Source: Rotaria sp. Silwood1 | Lineage: Eukaryota > Rotifera > Eurotatoria > Philodinida > Philodinidae | Assembly (NCBI GenBank): GCA_905250075.1 | Contig: CAJNOP010000030.1 | Coordinates: 1,236,539-1,300,538, forward strand | DNA: 64,000 nucleotides | Reading direction: 5' to 3' | Shown here: positions 26,311-38,305 of the stretch, in pieces | How the letters are laid out: each line of letters opens with the position of its first letter | How positions within the stretch are numbered: the first letter of the stretch is position 1 | Notes under the pieces: model-generated | Told to the model about the DNA's origin: nothing | What the model saw: only the letters and a program-made list of their open reading frames with translations | Databases searched by the model: none | Translations under genes and position numbers: made by a program

Positions 26311-28049
26311 GACAAGTATATACATAGAAGACAAATACAACAATTTTCCCACATGAAACTCCTACGTAAATAGAATATTTGAAGCAATTCGCATTGCTCT
26401 TGTTTATAATATATTAAGTAATACAATGAAGCAAATATTACTGTTTGCAAAATGCATAATTGGATACTTTTGAAAGAATGAAAAGCGGCATGCTGTGATT
26501 GTATCATCAATAAAAACTAAACATATCAATGGATTGACTTCTCTTTATCTAACACCAATACAAAACTATATGATCTTAATCATCATGATACTCAGCAAAA
26601 ACTGATTTCACCCACATCTATTAATTATTTATTTATATCTGAAAAATAAAGAATATCAATACTATATTATTTGCCTTGTTGTTCTCGTCAATTAACAAAT
26701 AGGAAATTTTCTTTATCTGAACTATACATGTCCAAAAGTATTTCTACACATGAAAGAATGATCTATCAACAATACAAAGTTCTAATTTCATTAAAATGTC
26801 ATTCTTGACAAACACTAACATGTGTTCATTCCTCATTATCTACTAATCGACCACAACGTTGATTTGAAGAATCGACTCAACATCTGTGAAAAAAAAGCTT
26901 CTTTTTTTTCTCGATCATCTCTATTCCTCATTATTAAGACACATGCTGATGATGAACAAATGAAAAATATAAAACCATGAGATATGATATCTGTACAATT
27001 ATTAACGTCAGAAAAGATGATCCGCAAATATAGTTTGATTGTATGTTAGAAATATTAATTTGATCGATTGGTCGGTATTTTTTTTATTCTCTAGATAGTA
27101 AGGTTTGTGTACAAATTTAACTAATTATGCAAGCTCAATGAACAGGCCCCGCAGCAGTCCTTCTTTCCTTCTTTTTTCCTTCTTGTTTCAGAGTGTCCTT
27201 CTTCGTCCTTCTTCAATCCTAAAATCCTTCTTTTCCTTCTTTTTTTATTTTTCATACGAATAGGTTCTCAGAAACATCGAAAAACTGATTAGCAATACTT
27301 ATTTAGAGTTTGACACTGATAGAAAGCTCTCAGAGCTCTAGAAAATGTTTTATTTACCTCAAGACTAATGCAAAGTTCGTTATACTTAGACTAAGGTACG
27401 CATGTATGGCTTCAGTTCATGTGGGGCGCATATGCAGAGCTTGAGATTCGTAAAATGGTGCTTCTTTAGAATACGGTTACTATCAAAAATTTCGGACATT
27501 TACTCAGTGATACAGCATAGCTGAAGCTGAGCCATCATCTTATAGTGATAGTCTTATAGCTGCCTGTGCCAATGGTCTTTCTTGACATATCGATGTTCAA
27601 TCGAGATTGTTAGATTGTCGCTTAGTATAACAAAAGACGCAGTTTTATTGGTGTCTTTGTTGATAAACAAAAGCAGAAAGGCAACGGACATTCATTAATA
27701 CTCAATGACAGTGCTTATATACGGAAATGGGGGGTGTTGCAAGTACGTTTATTCCAACTCAACTCAAAATCAACGTTCAACTTTCTACGCAAATTAATTT
27801 GGTAAATCAGTTCCAAACATGATTTTGAACTTCTCTACTCGAACTATAGCTCTTAATATGTTTTTCAAGTTTTTCGTTCGGTTTGGAGTTTCAGAGACGA
27901 CTTTGAACTTTTCTAGTTGAAGTATTCATAAGTGACAATTGAACTTCATAGTGATCAAGAAACTGGGAACTTATCCAGTTAACTCAACTTGATAGAGGAC
28001 ACAAAAATCACACAGGGATTCTATTCAGAACGAGAAACCTGAAAAGGCG
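26311..28049. other. Gene-poor region with a polypyrimidine tract
   Basis: No gene recognised. A CCTTCTT-rich tract runs from about 27158 to 27248, directly after a GC-rich GCCCCGCAGCAG. The following ~800 bases are less AT-rich than the flanks but contain no long frame. Confidence 0.45.
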
Positions 28050-29216
28050 TATCCCGATCAAGGAAGTCGTAAGGCATCTCAATCAGAGCTCCGACTGGGA
28101 TGGGACTATCCCCTCCCATCTCATCCTATGGAACAAGTTGTTTTTTTGAAATATCCCATGGGATAGAATGGAACGATTTTCTCGTCCTATTGGATTTTCT
28201 TCTTTTTTTCTCATGAAAAAATGCAGGTTCTTTTTTGATGAAAGATGGACTGAAGGTACTTTATAAAAACGGTGGGTCATAGGGTTTATTATACTCTCAT
28301 TGTTAGTCTTTTTTTCAATAGAAACAGTTTCGTTTCTTATTTTGTTCTTATACTTTTTCATGAAAAAACGTTTAATGTTTTTACGGAAGTTTAAACCATG
28401 AAAAGTGAAACTGATTGTGTGAAGTTCTGTGTGCTTCAAGCTCGTTTAATTTTTAAATAATTCCACCACCGTAATTGCTAACTATATGGACAAAAAGTCA
28501 TTGTCATAAGGAATCTTTATCATCTCTACTTCAAATTAATGTTCAGCCGAATTTTTTACAAGGTTTGGTTTAAAGAAAACCAATAGGTCGATTGAAAATC
28601 CTGATAGATTCTGCTGAATCTCAACAATTATCAAATTCGTCAGAGCCCATAAAGATATGCAGAAATCTACTGGATTGCATTAGAATACGAAAAGATCTTT
28701 AGAGACCTTAAGCAATCTGGGAAAACTAACTAAACTCATCAGAAGCTGAGGATTCATGGATGAGAAATAAACTGGAGAAGAAGTTTTATTACTTCTTAAT
28801 ATTTAGCGACATGCAGTTGAAATCTTCTAAGAAAAAAACAGATCCTGGATTCTAGTGGACTCTAGTAAATTCAGACGGATCCGATGGTTTCTGATGAATT
28901 TACTATCGTATTCTTTGAAGTTCGCTAGGGTCTTAGATCTGCATTTTTGTCATTGAAGAAAGCAGTAGGGTTTATGAGCTTCGTATAAAAAAAACTAGAT
29001 GGCAATTAACTGATGTAAACGAAAAGTGGTTAAGAGAAACTGAGATGATTGAATAGGAAAGTCATAGAAGTCGAATCATGGCGTAAAAAGATGTTTTGAT
29101 TAGACGGTTTGTCCCATGGGATGAGATGGGACAGATTAAGTAGGCTCATGGAATGATTTTTTCGTCCCATTTCATCTCATTCCATTCAGACTCCTGATCT
29201 CAATCGAAGCGGGATA
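28050..29216. repeat. Possible inverted-repeat element
   Basis: The ends TATCCCG (28050) and CGGGATA (29210) are inverted copies. Inside them, TCCCATCTCATCC near 28115 is matched by the inverted GGGATGAGATGGGA near 29115. The CCCATGGGAT box and a GGAA(C/T)GATTTT(C/T)TCGTCC block recur as direct copies near 28155 and 29113. No transposase frame is present. This could be a decayed non-autonomous transposon or simply a local duplication. Confidence 0.4.
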
Positions 29217-31497
29217 TGTCAGAAATGTCCCATGACGGGAAATATTTTGTTATAAGTTGAAAGATGATTTCGAGTTGAATTCACCTTTCGACATTAAGAG
29301 GTAAATTAATCAGTCAGCTTAATTTCGAATCATCTTCAACTTGTCACATCTCGGCGACAGAATGATGTGTTTAGGCTAACTCTTTGTCCAGCTAGTGTAA
29401 AAGTGGCTGATAGAAGTAGCCGCTGTGCGTGATACTTCTTTTCCAAGAACAGAGTCAAGATGGTGCCACATATCTCTGGCACCCTGTTAGTGGATAGATT
29501 GATCATATACGAATTTTTGTGATCACTACACAACATAGTAATGCATGTGGGTGAGGGTGTGCATGACCTGTAAAACTACCGAAAGAGTCATTGAGACATG
29601 GGGATGACAACAACATTCATGCATGTCACACAGCCAAGGAGACAAGTGCTCACCTTTGAAATTCGTTCTCTGTTATTATTCTCTATAAAACCAGGAGAAT
29701 GTCCGTGAAAGGTGACAAAATAATAATTTTAAAATTATTTTACTCCCTTAGGCTCAGTTCTATTGTTTCTTATTAGATGTTGTACAAAATCTATTCGTTG
29801 CAGCGCACTATTTCGGAAAGTTTCTTCTTTTCGTTCCTTTCCTTCTTTTGTTCGAATTTCCTTCTTTTTTTTTTTGAAAAATTCCTTCTCAAAATCCTTC
29901 TTCTTCGTACCTCCCTGCTGCAACCCCTGAATTGGTGGTCGTAGCTTACTCTTCACATACACCAACGTTTGCATCATTTTATTTGTTGATCGATTACTGT
30001 ATTATTATCACTCAGGAGAGAAAGGCTGATACTGAAGATGAAAATCCAAAATCAGATCACAACATAGCCTTAAAAAAAATGCAGGTTAGAGACTTCTCAC
30101 GTCTATTTCAAATTAAACGAACTAAATGATTATTGTCTGTCGATCGAGTACGATTGGCATTTTTACGCGAACGAATTTTGCAATTACTTATGTGAATGTT
30201 TGAATCAAACACACGTCATTATTTAGTTACCCTTTTTACATCTGAGATGCCATCAACTATGTGGAGTCATGAACATTGAATGGACACAATGAGATTAATA
30301 TGTAAGGCACGAGCTGCACAAACATAGCCTGGGAATAACAAAAGAAACAAAAATTTTCGTATCATATCAAGATGCAGACATCAGTGATGAATACAACGAC
30401 TAGAGTTATGATTTAGATACAATATCCACAAAATCAGACAAATTACAGCAATATTTGGCTCGATTAATTCACAAGTCAACGTTGATCATAAATGTATTTG
30501 ACTTTTGAAAGTCAAACCAAATATGTTTTCCAAAATTATCCAAGGTAACTAGGTGCATTCACTCGAAAGACAGAGCAACTAAATAACATTCTTCTGATTC
30601 AGTCTGTTGAAAAAAATGTACATTTCAAAGCATCAAATGTTCTCAGGAGTAATCATTTTTTGAACAAAATATGCTGAATTCAGAGTCTACATAATAACGA
30701 ACAAATATCACACAAAGACTTGGATAAAGGTGCTGATTTTCAATCTTTCAAAATCAGCCATTGCACGGTGCAAAAAAACAACACTATGTTGGTCCCTTGA
30801 TTCGAATGTAATTATTCTTTTGATCGATGTTTTCGTTGAAAGTGTTGGTGAATCCTCTTTTGCTCTACACTTTCACGCATTCAGTACTCACTTTCTTTTT
30901 TGAATTGAAGAAGTTAGCCAACATAATTATTTGGCATTCATTTCTGACTAAGCAAAATCGAAACATCTCTGTAGACCCCAGAAAGGGGACACCTCGTGCA
31001 TTTTGCACACGTCTACCATGCTATCATACTAATTAAGAGGAATAAAAAAATGTTCATGTGTGAATCATCGACAGCCGTTGAAAGGTGCTTGACATCGCAA
31101 AAAAGGAATTGTCTTTTATGCGAGTATTACTCCTTTTTTTTGACTTTTTTTTCTGTCTGATGAAGCCGATACTATTCTTCGTCAAGTGTGGCCACCAGCG
31201 CAGTTTATGCTCTTGAAGCGTGATTCATCTCGATGTAACTGTAAGCTAGGCTACTTTCGTGTAATTCTTTCTTACAATTATCAAAAACATGTGCACAGAG
31301 AAAAACATTTTTAGATATTGTTTCAATTTTTCATTAGTAATTATTTTGCATCAAGCATTGAAGGAAAGAAAAAATACGTCTCTGATTGTGAATAGGTACC
31401 GATGAGCATCTCTTTTTTTTTTTTTCATTTTATATAAAACATAAAATACAATCTCCCACCGACATATGCTTTGCTCTTTAACTGACGTGCATACCAA
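29217..31497. other. Gene-poor region, possible retroelement remnant
   Basis: 29330-29730 is richer in GC than its surroundings and includes the inverted pair TGGTGCCA/TGGCACC near 29460-29486 and a TATA-like CTATAAAACC near 29683. A CCTTCTT-rich tract runs from 29820 to 29910, followed by CTCCCTGCTGCAACCCCTG. No gag or pol frame is visible. The remainder is AT-rich without a gene. Confidence 0.4.
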
Positions 31498-31856
31498 ATG
31501 ACGACAAAATTAAGTGCCTTGCTAGGAGAAAATTTACTCAAAGTCAATGCTGGCCAAAGTAACAAAGCCTATCGACGAGTACTAACCAGTGAACTTGAGA
31601 ACCAGGTTGTAGCAATCTATTTTTCGTAAGATAAATACTGAAATTAACCACATTTTCAAAAAATTTCGTTTTTAAGGTCTCATTGATGTGGACTGTATCA
31701 ACACTGCACTTCCATATTGGCTAAATGTTACAAGAAAGTTCAATCTGAATTACACGATCGATTTGATATTGTTTATGTAACGTTGGATGAAGATGAAAAA
31801 TCTTTCGACAAATATTTTCAAACTATCCCATGGAAAGCCCTTCCTTATTCAGATAG
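31498..31856 (+). pseudogene. Truncated nucleoredoxin/tryparedoxin-like gene
   Basis: Two exons are recognisable. 31498-31625 encodes a thioredoxin-fold start (LLGENLL, then QVVAIYF). 31677-31856 continues with LAKCYKKVQSEL, IVYVTLDEDEKSFDKYF and PWKALPYSD, the pattern of nucleoredoxin-like proteins. At the active site, where the family has Trp-Cys-Pro-Pro-Cys, this copy has a TGA stop in place of Trp (31684-31686), then Cys-Gly-Leu-Tyr, so the second catalytic cysteine is Tyr. Homology ends right after PYSD with no splice donor, so the rest of the domain is missing. The intron between the two exons is intact. I read this as a dead, truncated copy of a gene that probably exists elsewhere in the genome. 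Confidence 0.78.
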
Positions 31857-32507
31857 CTTAATATTTTTATTAATGAAACAATTTTACTTCTGTGAGCTCA
31901 ACATAAATGTATTCAGAAACTATTACGTTGACTGTTGTCTTCCGAATTTCAATAGTTTCTTTATTGTTTGAATAGTGTACATGACAATTCTAAAGTAATA
32001 CTAATGAGTCACATCATATTCGTGGAAACTTGGTTCTATGTGTTATATTCTGCACTTACTATTTTATGTCCTTGTCTTTACGGTTATACTTTGGTTTGTG
32101 CATGAGGCGACAATATTCTTGCGGAAAATAACTGATTTTTCTCTACTAATAATTAGAATGTACGTACAAATATCAAACTCTTGTCTATTCTCTGTTTTGG
32201 TATTTTGATTTTGTTCAACTCTGGTCAACGTTTTATATTTCTTCAATAATGAAACATAATATGAAAAATAAATGCAGTAAAGAGAAGAGATAGAGTAGCA
32301 ATGAAAGAAAAATAAATGAGAAATACTTTTAGTACATACACAATTGACAAATTTGTTCTGACTATTTCATTTCATCAACTTTTCATGAAAAGAACTCGTG
32401 CTATCATGTTTTCCATACCTTTTAATTGTCATAGTTACCTGTATTTTGTTCATTGAAAACAGATGACTTTTAATTTTTGTTGATTTATAGTTAAATAACT
32501 ATTAGCA
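31857..32507. other. Intergenic
   Basis: AT-rich, no gene seen. An acceptor-like TTTGTTGATTTATAG ends at 32490, 17 bases upstream of the next start codon. Confidence 0.5.
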
Positions 32508-32882
32508 ATGAGTGATACAAGCATTATGTCTACAAAATCTTCAGATGACAGACATAACAAAAAAACGATGAATGGTAATCATGAAAATTCATCATGTTGT
32601 TCTAGATATTGGTTTATAATAATCAATAGTCTTCTTTCACTTATTCTTTTGATAACATCAGTTCTATTAATACATACTTTACATAAACAAACAGAACGTG
32701 ATCGTAAACGTCAACATATTAAAAATGAATTTAAATGTAAACATCATGTTGCAAATAAAGTTTTAGATATAATTATGAAAGATGGTATTGTTTACAAATG
32801 GATAAAAGCACACAAGGGTTCAATTGCAACAACATTTAAAGAATTATTTACAGATATAGCTGAAACAATTTTTGATCGATGA
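32508..32882 (+). CDS. Small single-pass membrane protein A
   Basis: Unrecognised 124-residue single-exon frame. The N-terminal ~30 residues are polar and Ser/Asn/Lys-rich, ending in a Cys-Cys pair. One long hydrophobic segment follows (about residues 34-58, IIINSLLSLILLITSVLLI), then a strongly basic stretch (KQTERDRKRQ) and a C-terminal region of ~55 residues with mixed charge that could form amphipathic helices. There is no signal peptide. The codon choice (CGT for Arg, AAA, GAA) matches real neighbouring genes, and the frame has an acceptor-like site shortly upstream, which supports it being expressed. The next gene, 158 bp downstream, has the same architecture. Function unknown. Confidence 0.5.
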   Translation: MSDTSIMSTKSSDDRHNKKTMNGNHENSSCCSRYWFIIINSLLSLILLITSVLLIHTLHKQTERDRKRQHIKNEFKCKHHVANKVLDIIMKDGIVYKWIKAHKGSIATTFKELFTDIAETIFDR

Positions 32883-33040
32883 ACATAAAAACGATTTTCT
32901 ATAAGTTCGTTTTTCAACAAATAACCCGCGTGATAAAAATATTAACTTCTTTCTCATTATTAGTTTAAGAAAAAAAAAAAATCATTTGTGTTCTTATTTA
33001 TCTTTCTGTTATCTTTCAAACGAGTCAAATAAATAGAAAT

Positions 33041-33316
33041 ATGGTTGATGATGATGATCGATATCATGATGAAGATTCATGCTTTGAACGAAATACTGCG
33101 AAAATAATTGTTATTATCCTCTTAACTATCATTGCAATAGGAAGTTCCACTGCACTCACTGTTGTTCTAATCAAACAGTCACAACGTCATCGTGCTGCAC
33201 TAGCAAAAAAAAGTATATGGTCAACTCGACTTAAAGAATGTGCACCAATTTTAAAAGTTGCTGGTCCAATTATTTTAAACATAATCAAAGTGGCATCTTC
33301 TATTATATTACTGTGA
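33041..33316 (+). CDS. Small single-pass membrane protein B
   Basis: Unrecognised 91-residue single-exon frame. It has an acidic N-terminus (DDDDRYHDED, with one Cys at 15), one hydrophobic segment at about 21-44 (IIVIILLTIIAIGSSTALTVV), a basic juxtamembrane stretch beginning KQSQRHR, and a hydrophobic C-terminus (APILKVAGPIILNIIKV...) that could lie in or on the membrane. Order of parts, orientation and the Lys-Gln-[Ser/Thr]-x-Arg-x-Arg motif after the membrane segment resemble protein A just upstream, so the two may be diverged tandem duplicates. Function unknown. Confidence 0.5.
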   Translation: MVDDDDRYHDEDSCFERNTAKIIVIILLTIIAIGSSTALTVVLIKQSQRHRAALAKKSIWSTRLKECAPILKVAGPIILNIIKVASSIILL

Positions 33317-33588
33317 TTGTTTTTATGTAAACCTGTGCTATAAATGAAATACTACTCATGTATTCTTTTTTACATTAAAAAACAAAAAACTTAGAAACTA
33401 TGAAATCAATGATTTAATTCATTCTACAACTCACTCGTCTTGCTTTGTTTTGTTATGTTGATTTAAGATATTTTCTATTTAAAAGCGACTTTTTTGCAAC
33501 ACTTTCAATGATTTTTATATTTTTAGTTATCAAAACACACCACAACATGAAAACAAGCAAAAGCAACTGTTACATAAAAATGTACATA
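33317..33588. other. Intergenic between convergent genes
   Basis: 272 bases of AT-rich sequence between small membrane protein B and the 3' end of the cadherin gene. Nothing else seen. Confidence 0.5.
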
Positions 33589-36500
33589 TTAAACTTCAGA
33601 AGCTAACGTTGATATATGTAAATCCTGATTTAGTGACATGATATCTAGTAATTGTTTTGTGTCTTGTATAAATGAAGATGCTGACATTCGAGGTGTTATC
33701 TCATTATCAACATTTGACATTGATCGTTCTTCCTGTTGAAGTGATGATGCACAAGATAATGATATTGGTAGAGGAGGAGATATTTGAGGATATATACTTA
33801 TTGATGGGATTGTGTCTTGTTCACTAATTTGATTAATATTAAACATATATGGTTCTAAAATAAATATTTATTCAAAATAGCAAAGTTACAAAATCCAATG
33901 ACTTACTAGATTTGATGTGTTCAAAAGAAGGTGATCGAGATTCTCGAACAACAATTGAATGAACTCTTTGCTAAAGAAATCATAATCGAAATAATTGAAT
34001 TGTAAAGAAGAAAAGAAATGCTGTTAGCACAATCTTTTTTGCGGAGTCTGTCAAATTCAAAATTCTTCGGCGTGGACTCGGTAAACTCATACTTTGATAC
34101 TCTCAACGAAATTTTCTAAATGACATTAAATAGTTCCTCCAAAGACACACGATTTTTTTTCGATGTTTTGTATTCAGTGACTAGCGTATCGTACACATTT
34201 CTCAGATGATTATATATAGCTGCTGTCATACAGTAAGAAACTAGTTCATTTATATTATAACAAGATGCTGTTGATAATGTCACAATCTGTGACGTTCATA
34301 TCGTTACGTCTGTAGGAGTGAGAAGAAACGAGTCTGAAATCTCTACCTCTGTATTTCAATATCATCTTTCAGATGGAGTTTCGCAAAGCAAGAATTGTGA
34401 TTAACTTACTGTCATTTTTGTTGATGAAAGACGTTGTGCATTGTTTAAACCATATTTTTTTCCATAAAATAAATAGTTTTTTATTGTTAAACATAAACGA
34501 AAACCTTTTAGTCGACAAATAATTAATATTAATGTTATTGTTGCCAAAATAAATACAAGTGAAAAAGCAAATATTGTTATTTCAATAGGTCGAGGTGATA
34601 AAATTGATTTAAAAATAAAATTTTTAGTTTTACTTTTTGTAGAAAACAAAGAAAATTGTTGATTAATTATTGTAATATTAAAACAATAATAATTATATGA
34701 ACATAATTCATATTGAGTTTTATTTATATAATTTAAATCAAATTCATTAATTAACATTCGACATTCATTAATAATTATTTCATTTTGATTAAGTAAAATT
34801 ATAAAATTTGAAAAAAATGAAATATGTAAATTAGTTTGAATTACTTTTAATTGTCCAATTTGATTTTTATTATAAATATCATATAGAAAATAAGTTGAAT
34901 TTTGTAAACAAATGTTAAGTAAAGATGAAGATGAAGATGAAGATAAAGATGATTGAATAAGATTAGAAGTAGTTGTTAATTGATCAATAACAATAAATTG
35001 TATTGTTATATTTGTTAATAACCATTGTTGAGTTAATTCATGTTTTATTCGAATATTTAATAAATAAATTAAATTTGACATAAGATAATTTGAAGTTTTT
35101 AATATAAAATTATTTATTGAAGAAGAAGAAGAAGAGAGAAGTGAAAATGTTGAATAATAATTCTCAAGTGAAAGAATATATTTATCATATGGATAATAAT
35201 AAGATAAAATATTTAATTGAAATAATATTTCATTTATTGATATATTTTTATAAATAAAAAAAGTATTTGAATTATTTAATTGTTGAATAAATAATGATTT
35301 AATATTAAAATGATATGATATATTATTAATATAATTAAATGAACGAAAAAATAATTTAACTTTAGTAAAAGATTTTATATTTTCATTATTTAAATAAAAA
35401 CTTTCAATTAATAATTCAATATAATTATTAAAATTATTAATATTAATAAAATTTTCATTTGATAAATATAATTGACCTGTTAAAGAATTTATTTCAATAA
35501 AATTTGTTTTATTTATTAATTTATATAAAATTTTATTTTTTTTATCATTTGATTTTGCATTAACATAACCTAAAATAGTTCCATTTTTAATTGAAGAATT
35601 TATTTTTATTATAAATTCATATTCAGATAATAAAAATTTTGGTTTTTTTAATATTTTTTCTATTTTAATATTTATATTCATTGAATTAAATAATTCTTTA
35701 TCATATAAACCATAATCAATTGCATATAATATTAAATTATATTCATTTTCAATATATTCATTTGATAATAATGGTGAAATAAATTTTAATGCTAATTGAT
35801 CATATTGATTTAATAATGATGATTGGGATAATATTTCAAATTCAAATAATGGATAACAATTTATTAATGATTTATTTTTATTTTCTTTTATTAATAGTTT
35901 TTCTTTTTTTATTGAACAATCAAGTATATAACGAATTTTACCATTTAAACCTTCATCCAAATCTTTTGCACCTTCAAATAATATTTTATATCCACCAAAT
36001 ATATTTTCATGAAATTTTAATTCTATTGAAGAATTTTTAAATTCTGGTTTATTATCATTTTCACTATAAATCAAAAAANNNNNNNNNNAAAGTTTTTCTC
36101 TAGATCTAACCCTCAAAAATTATGATTTTAGAGAATGTTAATTCATTCGACACTTGCTATTTGTACATATATAAAAATAACTAAATGTTTGACCATAAAT
36201 AGAACACAATATCTCGTAGTATATGTGAAAAAAACAAAAGATAATAAAATAAAATAATAAAACTTACTCAATAATATGTATTGGTATAACCCAATATTGT
36301 TCACCATCATTAACAAGTATATGAAGTTCAATTAAACAATATGAACGATCAAAACATCTTTTTTCACCTAATAATTTTTCACGATCAATTTCATTTATTG
36401 TAAATAAATTTTCATTATTTATTGAAAATAAATTTGTTTCAAATCCACCTAAATTTAATAAAATTAATTTCAAATTTTTTACTTCTTTTGTTAATTGTAA

Positions 36501-36620
36501 AATATTTGTATTTATTGGAATATTTTCTTTTAGATCAATTGTTGGATAAGTTTTTGTTAATGTTGTTAATAAACTAGTTTTTATAAGAATAAATAATAAT
36601 ATACAATTATTAATTAACAT
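33589..36620 (-). CDS. Short protocadherin-like membrane protein
   Basis: Five exons: 36620-36268, 36063-34410, 34099-34031, 33970-33907, 33854-33589, about 801 aa. A hydrophobic signal peptide occupies about residues 1-22. The exon 1/2 junction builds DENDNKPEF, the calcium-binding linker of cadherin repeats. It is followed by the next repeat's HENIFGGYKILFEGAKD and the DEGLNGKIRYIL pattern. About five repeats fit before a membrane segment (EITIFAFSLVFILATITLIL, near 610-635). A cytoplasmic tail of ~165 residues follows, rich in Ser/Pro/Gln with no beta-catenin site that I recognise. The later repeats are degenerate and very rich in Asn, Ile and Leu, with Ser runs from GAA/GAT-type repeats. 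Exon 3 (69 bp) has a weaker acceptor and is the least certain part. Such proteins usually mediate calcium-dependent cell contact. Confidence 0.83.
36079..36088. other. Short assembly gap (10 N)
   Basis: Ten undetermined bases inside the first intron of the cadherin gene, 15 bases beyond the splice acceptor. It does not affect the coding sequence. Confidence 0.99.
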
Positions 36621-38305
36621 TTTCTTGGTTTTTTCTTTTTTTAATGTTTTTTAATCAACACGTGCCAATTAATATCTATGAAGAAATTTTCATTTGTGTG
36701 AACAATTCTTTTCTATTCAACATTCAACATTCAACACAAAACAATCACAAAACTGTTCATTAACACTTTCTCTTCCTCCTTCTTCTTCATTTCTTCCTTA
36801 TTCAAACACACAACACGGACACAAAGAGAGAGAAAGAGAAAAAAAATGACAGTGGCTACTTTTTTTTTCTTCTCTGTGTTAACACATCAATAAATAGTTT
36901 TCTATTAAATCAGATCAAATAACAACATAATAGAATAAAGTTTATCCTTCGAAATAGTCTTATATAAAATTTCTCGTCAATATTTTATCATAAAACTTTG
37001 TCAATATTGGAAAAGAAAAATAAAAAAAGAAAATCGCGATTAATTAACTCATTTACTCTTCGTTTCTCTTTTGCTCTTTAGCTAAATATTAACTGACACT
37101 TATTGTCTACAATGAAAAGCACGTACATATTTCGATCCATCTTACGTCTGTTGTCGTCTTCTTCGTCAACACCGATTAATTTTTGCTTATTGTCATTGCG
37201 TGGTCATTCTTCTCCTTTATTTAGACATTCATGGATCAAACGATGTGCGATCCACTAAAAGTCATCATCTATTAACCAACATTTTAACTATTTATCACGC
37301 ACAGTTTTTTTTTTTTTTTGTTCTAAAGTTTTGATCTAATTGAAGTTTTTCTTTTTTTTTGTATGATGGAAAAGATATGTCTGTTGTTCACTTATGGTCA
37401 AGTGAAAAGTATAAAAGAAAAAAACGGAAGTGTGATCAATGTGAAGACAAATCACCGGCGTCTCGTCTTGTGTTAACAGCATTTCTATGAATAGAAATCA
37501 AGATGAAAGAATGTCGAACTTGTCTTTGTTGTTGCTGTTATTTTATTGATTATAGAGAAAAATGTTGAGCGGCTGTGTCGATTAATAATTTGGCTCTTTT
37601 CTTTTTTTTATCCAAATCAATGATTTCAACAGATGATCGTTTTCAAAGATGTTCATTATCATCAGTAAATGCATTCGAGCAAAGCTAACTATTTGTTTTG
37701 CTACTTTTCTTCTTTTGTTAGGACATAATATACAATAGCAGAAAAGGTTATTCATCTACCGCCCTTGTTATTATTTATGATCAGACTATCGTTCCAATTA
37801 GAGGATCGAAAAATGGTAAACGAAAACTGTATCTTATTTAATGCAGGTGAGCGAATAATTAGAAAGTTCCGGTGACAAAGTTTTTATAGTGAAGAAGAAA
37901 TAAAAGAGGAAGGCGATCAATGAAACATAAAAATCCCGCACATACCGGAAATCAACGGTGGAGTGTGATGTTAACTGTACATCGCATCATCAGTTCTTTT
38001 CATTTGAACGCGCTTTACAAACAATAGAAGTAACGCTCTTGGATATGTAGCGATTAAGTGAAAGAAAAAAAAAGGCAGGTGACACATCTTAAAACATGCG
38101 TCTATTTACAATCATTGTAACAAGATATAATTGTTGTTCACAATATTTTAATTCGTTTTATATTGAACTTTATAATATAGAAATAGAATGATAAATAATT
38201 CAAATAATTTTAACTTTTATTTGTTTCCTTTGATTTTATCAAGAATTTATTTCTCTAATTTAGTGAATATTTTACTTGTTTTCGATTCTTTTCGAGAGAA
38301 GAAAT
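36621..38305. other. Intergenic
   Basis: Lies upstream of the cadherin gene and downstream of the GT71-type gene. Mixed AT-rich and pyrimidine-rich DNA (for example CTTCCTCCTTCTTCTTC near 36775) and several poly-T runs. No frame of note on either strand. It should contain the cadherin promoter. Confidence 0.5.

Noticed and set aside
28083..28439. 118-codon minus frame
   Set aside because: Lies in the repeat-rich patch and lacks any family pattern.
31684..31686. TGA in the nucleoredoxin-like gene as a selenocysteine codon
   Set aside because: TGA replaces the Trp, not a catalytic Cys. The real second Cys is lost and the gene is truncated, so a nonsense mutation is simpler.
35789..36040. 83-codon plus frame over the cadherin gene
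   Set aside because: Antisense shadow of low-complexity cadherin coding sequence.
36079..36088. N run read as coding by an open frame across it
   Set aside because: The acceptor at 36064-36065 restores the DENDNKPEF cadherin motif, so the gap is in the intron.
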